From: Micromonospora tarapacensis
GTDB taxonomy: Bacteria; Actinomycetota; Actinomycetes; Mycobacteriales; Micromonosporaceae
DNA: 64,000 nucleotides
Assembly (NCBI RefSeq): GCF_019697375.1
Contig: NZ_JAHCDI010000004.1
Location: 2,033,324 to 2,097,323, forward strand
Direction: 5' to 3'
Shown: one piece after another, positions 10,657 to 18,431 of the stretch
Numbering within the stretch: the stretch's first letter is position 1
Layout: each line of letters starts with the position of its first letter
Made by a program: the position numbers and the translations under genes
Notes under the pieces: model-generated
What the model saw: the letters and a program-made list of their open reading frames with translations, nothing else
What the model was told of the DNA's origin: nothing
Databases searched by the model: none

Positions 10657-10858
10657 GTTTCGCGAATGTTACCGCCTGACGGCGCGATAGGCAACGGTCT
10701 ATCTCGCCAGCGGACCGGGGCGACGGCCCGTCCGTCGTCCCGTCAATTCCGAATCTCACCAGGCATTACGCAATCCAGGGCAGGGTGCTACCACACCCGG
10801 CGGGCGGCCCGGCCGGACCGGACCACACACCGACCGAGACTGGTGCAGGCACCTTATT

Positions 10859-10868
10859 CATCAGATGT
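10859..10868. promoter_or_regulatory. Second candidate FadR/FCD site upstream of the fucosidase
   Basis: CATCAGATGT shares ten bases with the site at 10646 and lies in the same 318-bp gap between the mutarotase stop and the fucosidase start. Two sites 213 bp apart could support looping or separate promoters. Apart from these sites the gap holds no recognisable gene. Confidence 0.45.
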
Positions 10869-10893
10869 AGGGAGCGCGGTAGAGCGATGCGTA

Positions 10894-11229
10894 TCAGTAC
10901 CGATCCTCGGTCAGGTGCCAGATCTCCTGCATCGGGGCCCACAAGTGCCCCGACCCGGGTTCGGCGAGCGATTCCTGGCACGGGTCGGTCAGCTTCCACC
11001 ACGCCTGCGTCTCCGGGTCGTCGGCCATCCGGCGCTGGTCCGCGTCGTGGTCATCGCCGACGTACTCGTAGTAGCCGAACAACAGGTCGCCGTGGAGAAA
11101 GATGGTGAAGTTGCGGATGTTCCCCTCGCGTAGCGTCTGCTCGACACCGGGCCAGACCTCGGCGTGCAGCCGCAGGTAGGTCTCCCGGTGCTCCGGCCTG
11201 AGCCGGATCACCATGCCGTAACGTCGCAT
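10894..11229 (-). CDS. L-fucose/L-rhamnose mutarotase (RhaM-like, COG3254)
   Basis: The 111-residue protein begins MRRYGMVIRLRPEHRETYLRLHAEVWPGV, the family's conserved N-terminus with the active-site His of LHAEVWPGV, and continues with NFTIFLHGDLLFGYYEYVG. The C-terminal WWKLTDPCQ and MQEIWHL are also typical. These small dimeric enzymes interconvert the alpha and beta anomers of 6-deoxy-hexoses. The family is named for rhamnose, but the neighbouring fucosidase and fuconate dehydratase point to L-fucose. The ATG at 11229 has GGAGGG 8 bases upstream. It is transcribed divergently from the FadR-type regulator across a 172-bp gap. Confidence 0.88.
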   Translation of the reverse strand: MRRYGMVIRLRPEHRETYLRLHAEVWPGVEQTLREGNIRNFTIFLHGDLLFGYYEYVGDDHDADQRRMADDPETQAWWKLTDPCQESLAEPGSGHLWAPMQEIWHLTEDRY

Positions 11230-11302
11230 GTCACACCCTCCGGTGAGGTCGGTTGATCCTGGTCCCGGCAGCCACACGGCGAGCGAGCCACGGCGCCGGC
11301 AA

Positions 11303-11322
11303 ACGTCCGATGTCTCTATAGT
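11303..11322 (+). promoter_or_regulatory. Operator and -10 element in the mutarotase/regulator divergent gap
   Basis: ACGTCCGATGT (11303-11313) matches the 10646 motif at 9 of 11 positions. TATAGT (11317-11322) follows as a good -10 element for the regulator gene at 11402. The site would let the regulator control itself and the divergent mutarotase. Confidence 0.5.
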
Positions 11323-11401
11323 GGTGAGGGTTGCCGGTGTCGGCCGCAGGTGGTGGCCCCAGGCTGACGGCGTCCGGCCGACCGGTCCGAAGGGGGCGTG
11401 G

Positions 11402-12097
11402 ATGGCACTGACCGACGACGCGATCGCGAAGATCCGGAGCATGATCCAGAGCGGTGAGCTGCCCCCGGGGACGCGGCTGCCACCAGAGCCGCAACTGGCC
11501 GCCCAGATGGGGTTGTCGCGCAGCGGAGTCCGGGAAGCGGTCAAGGTGCTCGAATCGGCCCGGGTGCTCGACGTGCGGCGCGGCGACGGAACGTACGTCA
11601 CCAGCCTCGCACCCCGGCTGCTGCTGCAGGGGCTCGGCGTCGCGGTGGAACTGCTGCGTGACGACACGCTCCTGGAGGTCATGGAGGTGCGCCGGATGCT
11701 GGAGCCGATGGCGACCGGCCTGGCGGCGCTGCGGATGACCGACGCCGACCTCGACGAGCTGGGCCAGATCCTTCAGGACATGCGGGCGGCGACCGACGAC
11801 GCCGAGAAGCTCATCCAGTTCGACACCGCCTTTCACCACACCGTCGTCGCCACCACCGGCAACGAGACCCTCACCTCGCTGCTGGACGGGCTCTCCGGTC
11901 GTACGCTGCGGGCCCGGGTGTGGCGCGGGTTGATAGAGGGCGACGCGGCGCACCAGACGATCGAGGAGCATCACACGATCTATCTCGCGCTGCGCGCGCG
12001 TGACCAGTTGCTGGCACAGGCCAGCGCCCTGCTGCATGTCAACACCTCCGAGGCGTGGCTGCGTACGGTGCTCGCCGCGAAGTCGACGGACGGGTAG
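11402..12097 (+). CDS. FadR-subfamily GntR transcriptional regulator (FCD domain)
   Basis: The 231-residue protein has a GntR winged helix (residues 1-68; LPPEPQLAAQMGLSRSGVREAVKVLE, then RRGDGTYV). An all-helical FCD ligand domain follows, with metal-binding positions in FDTAFHHTVV, EEHHTIYLAL and LLHVNTSEAW. FCD regulators usually respond to sugar acids or carboxylates, so L-fuconate or a later intermediate is a reasonable effector here (inference). The ATG at 11402 follows AAGGGGG; the longer frame upstream is not supported. Its location between the mutarotase and the dehydratase, together with the repeated ACATCAGATGT-like sites, makes it the probable regulator of the fucose genes. Confidence 0.9.
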   Translation: MALTDDAIAKIRSMIQSGELPPGTRLPPEPQLAAQMGLSRSGVREAVKVLESARVLDVRRGDGTYVTSLAPRLLLQGLGVAVELLRDDTLLEVMEVRRMLEPMATGLAALRMTDADLDELGQILQDMRAATDDAEKLIQFDTAFHHTVVATTGNETLTSLLDGLSGRTLRARVWRGLIEGDAAHQTIEEHHTIYLALRARDQLLAQASALLHVNTSEAWLRTVLAAKSTDG

Positions 12098-12137
12098 CGG
12101 CCGGATCGAAGCAGGCAGGCCGACCGAGCCGCGGCAG

Positions 12138-12147
12138 ACATCAGATG
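12138..12147. promoter_or_regulatory. Additional ACATCAGATG site in the convergent gap
   Basis: ACATCAGATG lies between the stops of the FCD regulator and the fuconate dehydratase, where no promoter is expected. It may be a remnant of a rearranged promoter or an accessory site. The remaining 155-bp gap shows no gene and no clear terminator hairpin. Confidence 0.35.
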
Positions 12148-12252
12148 AACCGCCCCGTACGGTCGCGTAGCCGAACAACTCGGCGACCCCGGCCGGTGGA
12201 CGGCGAACGCCCTCGAACGCAGAGTTGCGGTGGCCCCGGGCCGCATGCGTGA

Positions 12253-13578
12253 TCATGATGTCGGCGCTCCCGCCAGGGCATCGGCGTCGGCCCACGCCGG
12301 GCCGTCGGGGAAGCGGTACCGCGCCAACGAGTCGGGCAGGATCCGGGCGCTCATGCCGGCGGCGTCGGGCGCGCGGTACCGTCCGCCGCTGAGGCGTACC
12401 GGATCGACGAAGTGCTCATGCAGATGGTCGACGTACTCGATGGCCCGGTCGTCGGTGCTGCCGCTGAGCGCGACGAAGTCGAACATGGCCAGGTGCTGCA
12501 CCAGCTCGCACAGCCCCACTCCCCCGGCGTGTGGGCAGACCGGCACCCCGAACTTCGCGGCGAGCAGCAGGATCGCCAGGTTCTCGTTGACCCCGGCGAC
12601 GCGACAGGCGTCGATCTGCACCACATCGACGGCGTCGGCCTGGAGCAGCTGCTTGAACATGACCGCGTTGTGCACGTGCTCGCCGGTGGCCACCTTGACC
12701 GGGGCGAGAGCCTTGCGCACGGCGCCGTGCCCGAGCACGTCGTCCGGCGAGGTCGGCTCCTCGATCCAGTACGGGTCGAACTCGGCGAGTTCCCGCATCC
12801 AGCGGATCGCCTCGGGCACGCCCCAGACCTGGTTGGCGTCGACCGCGATCCGGATGTCCGGCCCGACGGCCTGCCGGGCGATGCCCATCCGGCGTACGTC
12901 GTCGGCCAGGTTCCCGCCCACCTTGAGCTTGATCAGCCGGTAGCCCGCCTCGACCGCTTCCCGGCAGAGCCGGGCCAGCTTCTCGTCGTCGTAACCGAGC
13001 CAACCGGGAGTCGTGGTGTACGCCGGGTAGCCCTCGGCCCGTAGCCGCCGCTCACGCTCGGCCCGCCCACCCTCGGCGGCCCGCAGCAACGCCGACGCCT
13101 CGTCCTCGGTGAGGGCGTCGCGCAGATAGCGGAAGTCGACCTGGGCGATCAGCTGCTCCGGGGTGAGGTCGGCGAGCAGCTTCCACAACGGCTTGCCCGC
13201 CCGCCGGGCCGCGAGATCCCACACCGCGTTGACGAGACCACCGGCGGCCATGTGCACGACCCCCTTCTCCGGCCCCAGCCACCGGAGCTGGCTGTCACCG
13301 ACGAGCCGGCGGGCCAGCGCCCCCGGATCGGCGACCATCTCGTCGACCCGCAGGCCGACCACCATCGGGGCGAGCGCCTGCACCGCCGCGACCTGGAGGT
13401 CGGTGCCGCGGCCCACGGTGAAGACCAGTCCGTGGCCCTCGGCACCGGCCGAGGTCCGCAGGATCACGTACGCGGCGGAGTAGTCGGGGAACGGGTTCAT
13501 CGCGTCCGACCCGTCGCGATGCCGGGACGTGGGGAACCGTACGTCGATGGTTTCTATGGACGAGATGCGCTCACTCAC
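12253..13578 (-). CDS. fucD: L-fuconate dehydratase (enolase superfamily)
   Basis: The 441-residue enzyme converts L-fuconate to 2-keto-3-deoxy-L-fuconate. Enolase-superfamily residues are all present: the KxK pair K217/K219 (LIKLKVGG), metal ligands D247, E273 and E300 ([25 protein letters not shown]), and the general base H350 in [18 protein letters not shown]. The spacing matches characterised FucD proteins within about one residue. The GTG start has CAGGAG upstream. It is the last gene of the importer operon, 76 bp after the permease, with a hairpin in the gap. L-rhamnonate dehydratase is less likely, because the DEVLGH-like loop and full length fit FucD. Confidence 0.9.
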   Translation of the reverse strand: MSERISSIETIDVRFPTSRHRDGSDAMNPFPDYSAAYVILRTSAGAEGHGLVFTVGRGTDLQVAAVQALAPMVVGLRVDEMVADPGALARRLVGDSQLRWLGPEKGVVHMAAGGLVNAVWDLAARRAGKPLWKLLADLTPEQLIAQVDFRYLRDALTEDEASALLRAAEGGRAERERRLRAEGYPAYTTTPGWLGYDDEKLARLCREAVEAGYRLIKLKVGGNLADDVRRMGIARQAVGPDIRIAVDANQVWGVPEAIRWMRELAEFDPYWIEEPTSPDDVLGHGAVRKALAPVKVATGEHVHNAVMFKQLLQADAVDVVQIDACRVAGVNENLAILLLAAKFGVPVCPHAGGVGLCELVQHLAMFDFVALSGSTDDRAIEYVDHLHEHFVDPVRLSGGRYRAPDAAGMSARILPDSLARYRFPDGPAWADADALAGAPTS

Positions 13579-13628
13579 CGAAACTCCTGAGGGGTCGAGC
13601 AGGTGGGCCTGACTGTCTGCCTCGCGAA

Positions 13629-13647
13629 CGGCCCGGCCGCCGGGCCG
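13629..13647 (-). terminator. Intercistronic hairpin before fucD
   Basis: CGGCCCGG and CCGGGCCG form an 8-bp GC stem with a 3-base loop between the permease stop and the fucD start. It lacks a T tract and may serve as a processing or attenuation point. Confidence 0.45.
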
Positions 13648-13654
13648 GGCCGCC

Positions 13655-14698
13655 TCACGTCTGTGCCTTACCTCCGGTGATGCGGGAGACCACCAGGGCC
13701 ACCAGGATGACGGTGCCGTTGAGGAAGTTCGTCCACTGCGCGGGCACCCCGGCCAGGGCCAGCACGTTGATGATCATGAAGAGCAGCAGGACGCCGGTGA
13801 AGGCACCGAAGACGCTGCCCCGGCCGCCGTTGAGGCTGACGCCACCGATCACCGCCGCCGCGAAGACCTGGAAGATGGCGCCGCTGCCCTGGGCCGACGG
13901 CACCGCCGCGAGCCGGCCGCTGATCAGCAGGCCGGCAAGGGCCGCGAGCACACTGGCCACGATGAGGGCCGTCCAGAGCACCCGGTCGGTGCGGATACCC
14001 GCCGCGCGGGCCGCGTCGGTGTTGCCGCCGATCGCGTAGAGCGCCCGGCCTGCGCGGGTGTAGCCGAGGACGACGATCCCGGCGGCGAACAGCAGCAGCG
14101 ACAGCCAGATCGAGGCCGGCACGCCGACCCAGGTGGTGGAGCCGAGATAGGTCATCGACTCGGGCAGCATGAAGAAGGTCTGGCCGCCGGAGATGCCGGT
14201 GAGCAACCCGCGCAGGACGATCAGCATGCCCAACGTGACGATGAAACCGTTGAGGCCGAAGCGCACGATGAGCAACCCGTTGAAGGCGCCGACGAGGGCA
14301 CCGACGAGCAGCACGACCGGGACCGCCCAGGCGCCGGGTAGCACGTCGAGACCGAGGCCCCGGGTCAACGCGGGGTCGACGACCAGCCAGGCCGCGATGC
14401 CCGGCGCGAGGCCGAAGGTGGACTCCAGCGACAGGTCCATCTTGCCGGTGATCAGCACGATGGTCTGGGCGAGGACCACGATGGCGATCTCCGACATGCT
14501 CTGTAGCACGTTGATGATGTTGTCGGTGCTGAGGAAGACCGGGCTGACGATCGACCCGACGACGGCGACCGCGATGATCGCCGGCACCAGCGCCAGGTCA
14601 CGGAGCCGGGCGATGGCCAGGCTGCGCGACGGGGGACCCGGTGGTGACGGTGGCGGCGTTGCGGCCGGCCGCGCGGTGGTGGAGAGCGTCTCAGACAT
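13655..14698 (-). CDS. Sugar ABC importer permease, CUT2 family (fucose locus)
   Basis: A 347-residue membrane protein. After a Pro-rich cytoplasmic N-terminus it has about ten hydrophobic segments, with the CUT2 motifs [19 protein letters not shown] and [20 protein letters not shown]. It forms the channel for the sugar bound by the lipoprotein encoded at 16229-17296. Its start overlaps the ATPase stop by 8 bases. Neighbouring fucosidase, mutarotase and fuconate dehydratase genes suggest L-fucose as substrate; related transporters carry rhamnose or ribose, so the specificity is inferred. Confidence 0.9.
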   Translation of the reverse strand: MSETLSTTARPAATPPPSPPGPPSRSLAIARLRDLALVPAIIAVAVVGSIVSPVFLSTDNIINVLQSMSEIAIVVLAQTIVLITGKMDLSLESTFGLAPGIAAWLVVDPALTRGLGLDVLPGAWAVPVVLLVGALVGAFNGLLIVRFGLNGFIVTLGMLIVLRGLLTGISGGQTFFMLPESMTYLGSTTWVGVPASIWLSLLLFAAGIVVLGYTRAGRALYAIGGNTDAARAAGIRTDRVLWTALIVASVLAALAGLLISGRLAAVPSAQGSGAIFQVFAAAVIGGVSLNGGRGSVFGAFTGVLLLFMIINVLALAGVPAQWTNFLNGTVILVALVVSRITGGKAQT

Positions 14699-16232
14699 GG
14701 TGGAGATCCACCCCTTCCATGGCGGCTACCAGATCGTTGTCGCTCCACCCGTGGGCCATCTCGCGAACGACCCGCCCCTGGAACAACACCAGTACGCGAT
14801 CACAGATCCGCAGGTCGTCGAGTTCGTCGGAGACGACCAGCACGGTGGTGCCGCGACGGCGTACCTCCTCGACGACGCCGAGCAGGGTCTGCTTGGAGCG
14901 CACGTCCACCCCGGCGGTCGGGGTGATCAGGACCAGCAGCTTCGGATCGCTGGCCAGCGCCCGGCCCATGACCACCTTCTGCTGGTTGCCGCCGGACAGG
15001 TCGGAGACCGGCACCTGCGGCCCGGCGGCCTTGATCGCCAGATCGGCGATGGCGTCCCGGGCCAGGGCATCACGCCGGGCCGGCGAGATGAGGCCCCGCC
15101 GACCGATCCGACCCGGCACGGTCATCGTGACGTTCTCGGCGATGGACAGCAGCGGCACCAGGCCCTCCCGGTGCCGGTCCTGCGGCACCAGCCCGACACC
15201 GGCGTCGAGGGCGTCGGGCACGCTGCCGGGACGCAGTTCCCGGCCGCCGACGGCGACCGTCCCGCCCGCTGGCCGGGCCAGGCCGACGATCGCCTCGGCG
15301 ACCTCGACCTTGCCGCTGCCACCGCCGCCCGCGATGCCGACCACCTCGCCCGCCCGGGCCTCGACGGACAGCTCGGCGCCGGAGGCGGTGACCAGGTCCC
15401 GGACCGACAGCAGCACCGGCGCGTCGGCGGGCAGCGGCCGGTGGTCGGCCTCGGGCATGGTCACGTCCTCACCGGTCATCGCGGCCACCAACTCCGGGCG
15501 GCTCAGCTGCGCCACCGGGGCGGTGACGATGTGCCGGGCGTCGCGGAAGACCGTCACCTGGTCGCAGATCTCGTAGATCTCCTGCAGGTGATGGCTGATG
15601 AACAGGAAGGTCACGCCCTGCGCCCGCAGCTCCCGGATCCGGGTGAACAGGCGGTTGATGCCGGCGCCGTCGAGCTGGGCGGTCGGCTCGTCGAGAATGA
15701 TGAACCGGGCTCCGAAGGAGAGCGCCCGGGCGATCTCGACGAACTGCCGTTGCTCGACGGAGAGCGTCGAGGCGGGCCGGCGTACGTCGACGTCCACCGA
15801 CCACGCCGCCAGCAACTGCTCCGCCGCACGACGCAGCCGCGACCAGCCGATCAACCCGGCCCGGCCGCGGGCGTGCCGGTTGAGGAACAGGTTCTCCGCC
15901 ACGGTGAGCGTGCCGATGATTGTGGACTTCTGGTAGACGCAGGCCACTCGCCTGCGCCAGGCGTCACGGTCACCCAGCGGCGGTGCCGGACGCCCGTCGA
16001 AGGCCACCGCGCCGTCGTCGGCGGCCTGCAATCCGGTGAGAATGCCGACCAGCGTGGACTTACCGGCGCCGTTGCGTCCCACCAGGCCGTGTGTCTCACC
16101 GCGCCGGACCACGATCTCCGCGTCGGCCAGCGCCACCGTCGAACCGAACCGCTTGGTGATGTTCACGGCCTCGACGACGGGCTGGTCGGCGCCGACCAGC
16201 CCGTCGGTCGGCGCCGGCGGGATGCCGCTCAT
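14691..16232 (-). CDS. Sugar ABC importer, double ATPase (fucose locus)
   Basis: The 513-residue protein has two ABC domains. The first has Walker A GRNGAGKST, a degenerate signature (LSVEQRQ) and FIILDEPTAQLD. The second has a GGGGSGKVE P-loop, LSGGNQQKV, and LLVLITPTAGVDVRSK where the usual Walker B Asp-Glu-Pro is replaced by Ile-Thr-Pro. Degeneration in one site is normal for CUT2 ATPases, but loss of the Asp/Glu in the second Walker B is notable. The ATG at 16232 overlaps the binding-protein stop as ATGA; a GTG five codons upstream is an alternative. Confidence 0.9.
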   Translation of the reverse strand: MSGIPPAPTDGLVGADQPVVEAVNITKRFGSTVALADAEIVVRRGETHGLVGRNGAGKSTLVGILTGLQAADDGAVAFDGRPAPPLGDRDAWRRRVACVYQKSTIIGTLTVAENLFLNRHARGRAGLIGWSRLRRAAEQLLAAWSVDVDVRRPASTLSVEQRQFVEIARALSFGARFIILDEPTAQLDGAGINRLFTRIRELRAQGVTFLFISHHLQEIYEICDQVTVFRDARHIVTAPVAQLSRPELVAAMTGEDVTMPEADHRPLPADAPVLLSVRDLVTASGAELSVEARAGEVVGIAGGGGSGKVEVAEAIVGLARPAGGTVAVGGRELRPGSVPDALDAGVGLVPQDRHREGLVPLLSIAENVTMTVPGRIGRRGLISPARRDALARDAIADLAIKAAGPQVPVSDLSGGNQQKVVMGRALASDPKLLVLITPTAGVDVRSKQTLLGVVEEVRRRGTTVLVVSDELDDLRICDRVLVLFQGRVVREMAHGWSDNDLVAAMEGVDLHHV

Positions 16233-17296
16233 GCGTTGTTGCCCCACAGGGACGGGTCGTCGAACTTCAGGGTGGGCTCACCCGCGATCGGCGCACCGTC
16301 CAGCGTCACCAGCGGCGCCGGCAACTGGTCCTCGAGCAGGCCGTCGCGCACCTGGATGATGTTGCTGCCGTGCGGGGTCGGGCCGGGCTGGAACGTCCTG
16401 CCCTCGATCGCCGCCTGCACGTACTCCAGGCCGTACCTGGCGTAGAGGTCGGCCGGTTGGCTGACGGTGGCGTCGATCAGCCCCGCACCGATGTTCTTCA
16501 GTTCCTCGGGGATGCCGTCGTTGGAGACCACGAAGACGTGCTTTGGGTCGCTCGGCGGCACCTGGAGACCCCGCTGCTTGAGGATCTGGAGGGTCCCGGA
16601 CAGGGCGAAGGAGGACTGCATGTAGATGCCCCTGATGTCCGGGTCCGCCGCGAACCGGGTCTGTAGCTTCGACGCCGCCACGTCGGCCTTCCAGTCGGTG
16701 GCCTCGCCGAAGACGGTGATGTCGGGGAACTCCTTCTGCATGCACTCGTTGAACGCCTCGGTGCGGTCCCGGCCGTTGATCGAGTCGAGGCCACCCTGGA
16801 GCATGACGACCTTGCCCCGGCCGCCGAGTCTGGTGCCGAGGAACTGGCACGCCTTGATGCCGTAGGCGCGGTTGTCGGCCCGGACGACCATGAACACGTT
16901 GCCGGTGTCGGGCCGGGTGTCGATGGTGACCACCGGGATCTGCCTACTGTCCAGTTGGGACAGGGTCGGTGCGATGGCGGCGGTGTCCTGCGGCGCCATC
17001 ACCACACCCTTGACACCCTGGCTGATGAAGGTCTGGGTGTTCGAGATCAGGTTGGCGATGTCGTTCTGCGAGTTGGTGGTCTTGACCTCGACACCCAGCT
17101 CGTCGGCGAACTGCGGGACGTACCTGATGTAGGAGTTCCAGAAGTCGGTGTCGGAGCGCGGATAGTCCACCCCGACGACCTTGGAGCCGCCCGATCCGGT
17201 GCCGTCGGCCGTGCCGTCACCGCAACCCGCCGCGAGGGTGGCCGACGCGCCGAGCATCAGCGTCAGCCCCACGTTCAGCAGTGCCCTATTTTTCAT
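16229..17296 (-). CDS. Sugar-binding lipoprotein, CUT2 family (fucose locus)
   Basis: A 355-residue lipoprotein. The signal peptide ends in a lipobox (TLAAGC), followed by a Gly/Ser-rich linker. Its periplasmic-binding fold is of the LacI-like type 4 class: VVGVDYPRSDTDFWNSYIRY, QGVKGVVMAPQD, PVVTIDTRPD, then VFVVSNDGIPEELKNI. It delivers the sugar to the permease and double ATPase encoded directly downstream. The ATG has GAGGAAC upstream. The operator-bearing promoter at 17679-17715 probably drives it, with a possible small leader gene in between. Confidence 0.9.
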   Translation of the reverse strand: MKNRALLNVGLTLMLGASATLAAGCGDGTADGTGSGGSKVVGVDYPRSDTDFWNSYIRYVPQFADELGVEVKTTNSQNDIANLISNTQTFISQGVKGVVMAPQDTAAIAPTLSQLDSRQIPVVTIDTRPDTGNVFMVVRADNRAYGIKACQFLGTRLGGRGKVVMLQGGLDSINGRDRTEAFNECMQKEFPDITVFGEATDWKADVAASKLQTRFAADPDIRGIYMQSSFALSGTLQILKQRGLQVPPSDPKHVFVVSNDGIPEELKNIGAGLIDATVSQPADLYARYGLEYVQAAIEGRTFQPGPTPHGSNIIQVRDGLLEDQLPAPLVTLDGAPIAGEPTLKFDDPSLWGNNA

Positions 17297-17627
17297 TGCT
17301 GTTCCTCCATATCCGGGGCGTCACCTCAGGCGCGTCGCCACGGCCTGGTCGGGCCACGACGACGCCCGTGTCGGACGTGACGTGCGAAGGGTTCATGCGA
17401 GGGGCGAATGTCCACGGCGGATTCGCGCTGCCGCCCCAGCTCCGCTGCTTCAGTCGCGCGCTGGGAGCGACGTTGCCGCAGCTGTCCAGCACCGGCCCGG
17501 TTGTCACGTTCGTGCTCCGCCGACGGGTGGCCGGGATGAAGGTGACCCGCAGGACGGTGATGGCGTCGTTGTTTCCGGCCCCACCCGCGCCGAGGGCGGC
17601 CCACAGCGAAGCCGGGCGACGGGACAT
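17286..17627 (-). CDS. Hypothetical small leader gene or remnant before the fucose importer
   Basis: The 113-residue frame starts at an ATG with a strong GGAGGG 6 bases upstream, about 55 bp downstream of the operator-bearing promoter. Third codon positions are about 85% G or C, as in true genes here. It ends inside the ribosome site and first codons of the binding-protein gene, an arrangement that allows translational coupling. The protein (MSRRPASLWAALGAGG, then NNDAITVLRVTFIPA and KQRSWGGSANPPWTFAPRM) is not recognised and has no clear membrane segment. It may be a decayed gene whose start signals remain. Confidence 0.35.
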   Translation of the reverse strand: MSRRPASLWAALGAGGAGNNDAITVLRVTFIPATRRRSTNVTTGPVLDSCGNVAPSARLKQRSWGGSANPPWTFAPRMNPSHVTSDTGVVVARPGRGDAPEVTPRIWRNSNEK

Positions 17628-17678
17628 GGCGATCCCTCCGAGACACGATGGTGGGGTGGTGGAGTTCACGAAGCTTAG

Positions 17679-17715
17679 ACGTCAGACGTTAAAGGTTACA
17701 GACGTGTGACGTCAA
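17679..17715 (-). promoter_or_regulatory. Promoter and FCD-type operator of the fucose importer operon
   Basis: On the minus strand TTGACG (17715-17710), an 18-base spacer and TAACGT (17691-17686) form a promoter. The perfect 5-base-arm palindrome ACGTCTGACGT (17689-17679) overlaps the -10 and covers the expected start site. It is a variant of the ACATCAGATGT sites near the fucosidase. A related site, ACATCAGACT, lies further upstream at 17765-17774. Confidence 0.6.
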
Positions 17716-17764
17716 CGTCCGGGATCACCCGGTAACCCCCAGAAGCGCACCTTGATCGCAGCAG

Positions 17765-17774
17765 ACATCAGACT
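17765..17774. promoter_or_regulatory. Upstream partial copy of the FCD-type site
   Basis: ACATCAGACT shares its first eight bases, and the preceding GCAG context, with the site at 12138. It lies about 50 bp upstream of the importer promoter and may be an auxiliary site. Confidence 0.3.
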
Positions 17775-17969
17775 GATTGCTTTGGGCGACTGGGCCATCC
17801 TGCCAACCCGGCCGGCCGACCGTTCGTTCGACGGGCACCTGTGGCTCGGGTGGCCGCAGGGCGACAGCCGACGCCGTGGACGACAACCGGGAGGCGGAAA
17901 CGTCGGACGCGAAATGTTTGCGATCACATGGGTGTGGACTGGCCAACACCATGAGCAGGGTCAACTAGA

Positions 17970-17983
17970 TGCGAACGCTAACA
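17970..17983. promoter_or_regulatory. LacI-like palindrome without an obvious target gene
   Basis: TGCGAACGCTAACA matches the chvE-promoter operator (5681-5694) at 12 of 14 positions. The next downstream sequence is only a broken VOC gene. The site may be a leftover of a lost sugar gene or a secondary site. The stretch 17775-18010 otherwise shows no recognisable gene. Confidence 0.3.
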
Positions 17984-18011
17984 TCGATGATGCTGAGATT
18001 GCTAGGCGCTG

Positions 18012-18291
18012 TCGACATTCTGGCGGGACGCGCTGGGCTACGTGCATCCCGGCGCGGCTGTTCTTCCAGCAGGTGCCCGAGGACAAGGTCGCGAAGAACC
18101 GGGTGCACCTCGACGTGCGGGCCGCGGCCGGGCTGACCGGAGCGGAACGGATGGCGGCGTTGCAGGCCGAGTGTGATCGGCTCGTCGCGTTGGGCGCCAC
18201 CCAGGTACGCCGGGTCGAGCCCGCGCCACCGCTTGAGGCCGGCTTCATCGTGCTGACCGACCCCGAGGGCAACGAGTTCTGCCTCGACTGA
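18012..18291 (+). pseudogene. VOC (glyoxalase-fold) protein, internally deleted remnant
   Basis: The N-terminal VOC motif FWRDALGYVHP is readable at 18018-18050 in one frame. The C-terminal half, from RLFFQQVPEDKVAKNRVHLDV to DPEGNEFCLD and the stop at 18291, lies in another frame. Related VOC proteins have about 50 residues between these motifs that are absent here, so an internal deletion caused the frame change. No start codon lies between the TAG at 18003 and the first motif, so the 5' end is lost too. The product, if any, would be inactive. Confidence 0.75.
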
Positions 18292-18431
18292 CGGGGCCTC
18301 CGACGCCCCGGGCGCTACGCCGCCCGGATCGCGAGATCAGCATCGACAAACGACATCCGCTCACCGTAGGTCGATCACGGTCGCGGGTGTGCCCCGGCTC
18401 GGTCGAGCGGCTTCGCCGGGGCCACCGTCGG

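Noticed and set aside
10894..11682. 262-residue minus-strand frame as a longer mutarotase
   Set aside because: The first 151 codons lie antisense to the FadR gene and the divergent promoter; the ATG at 11229 has the ribosome site and starts at the family's conserved N-terminus.
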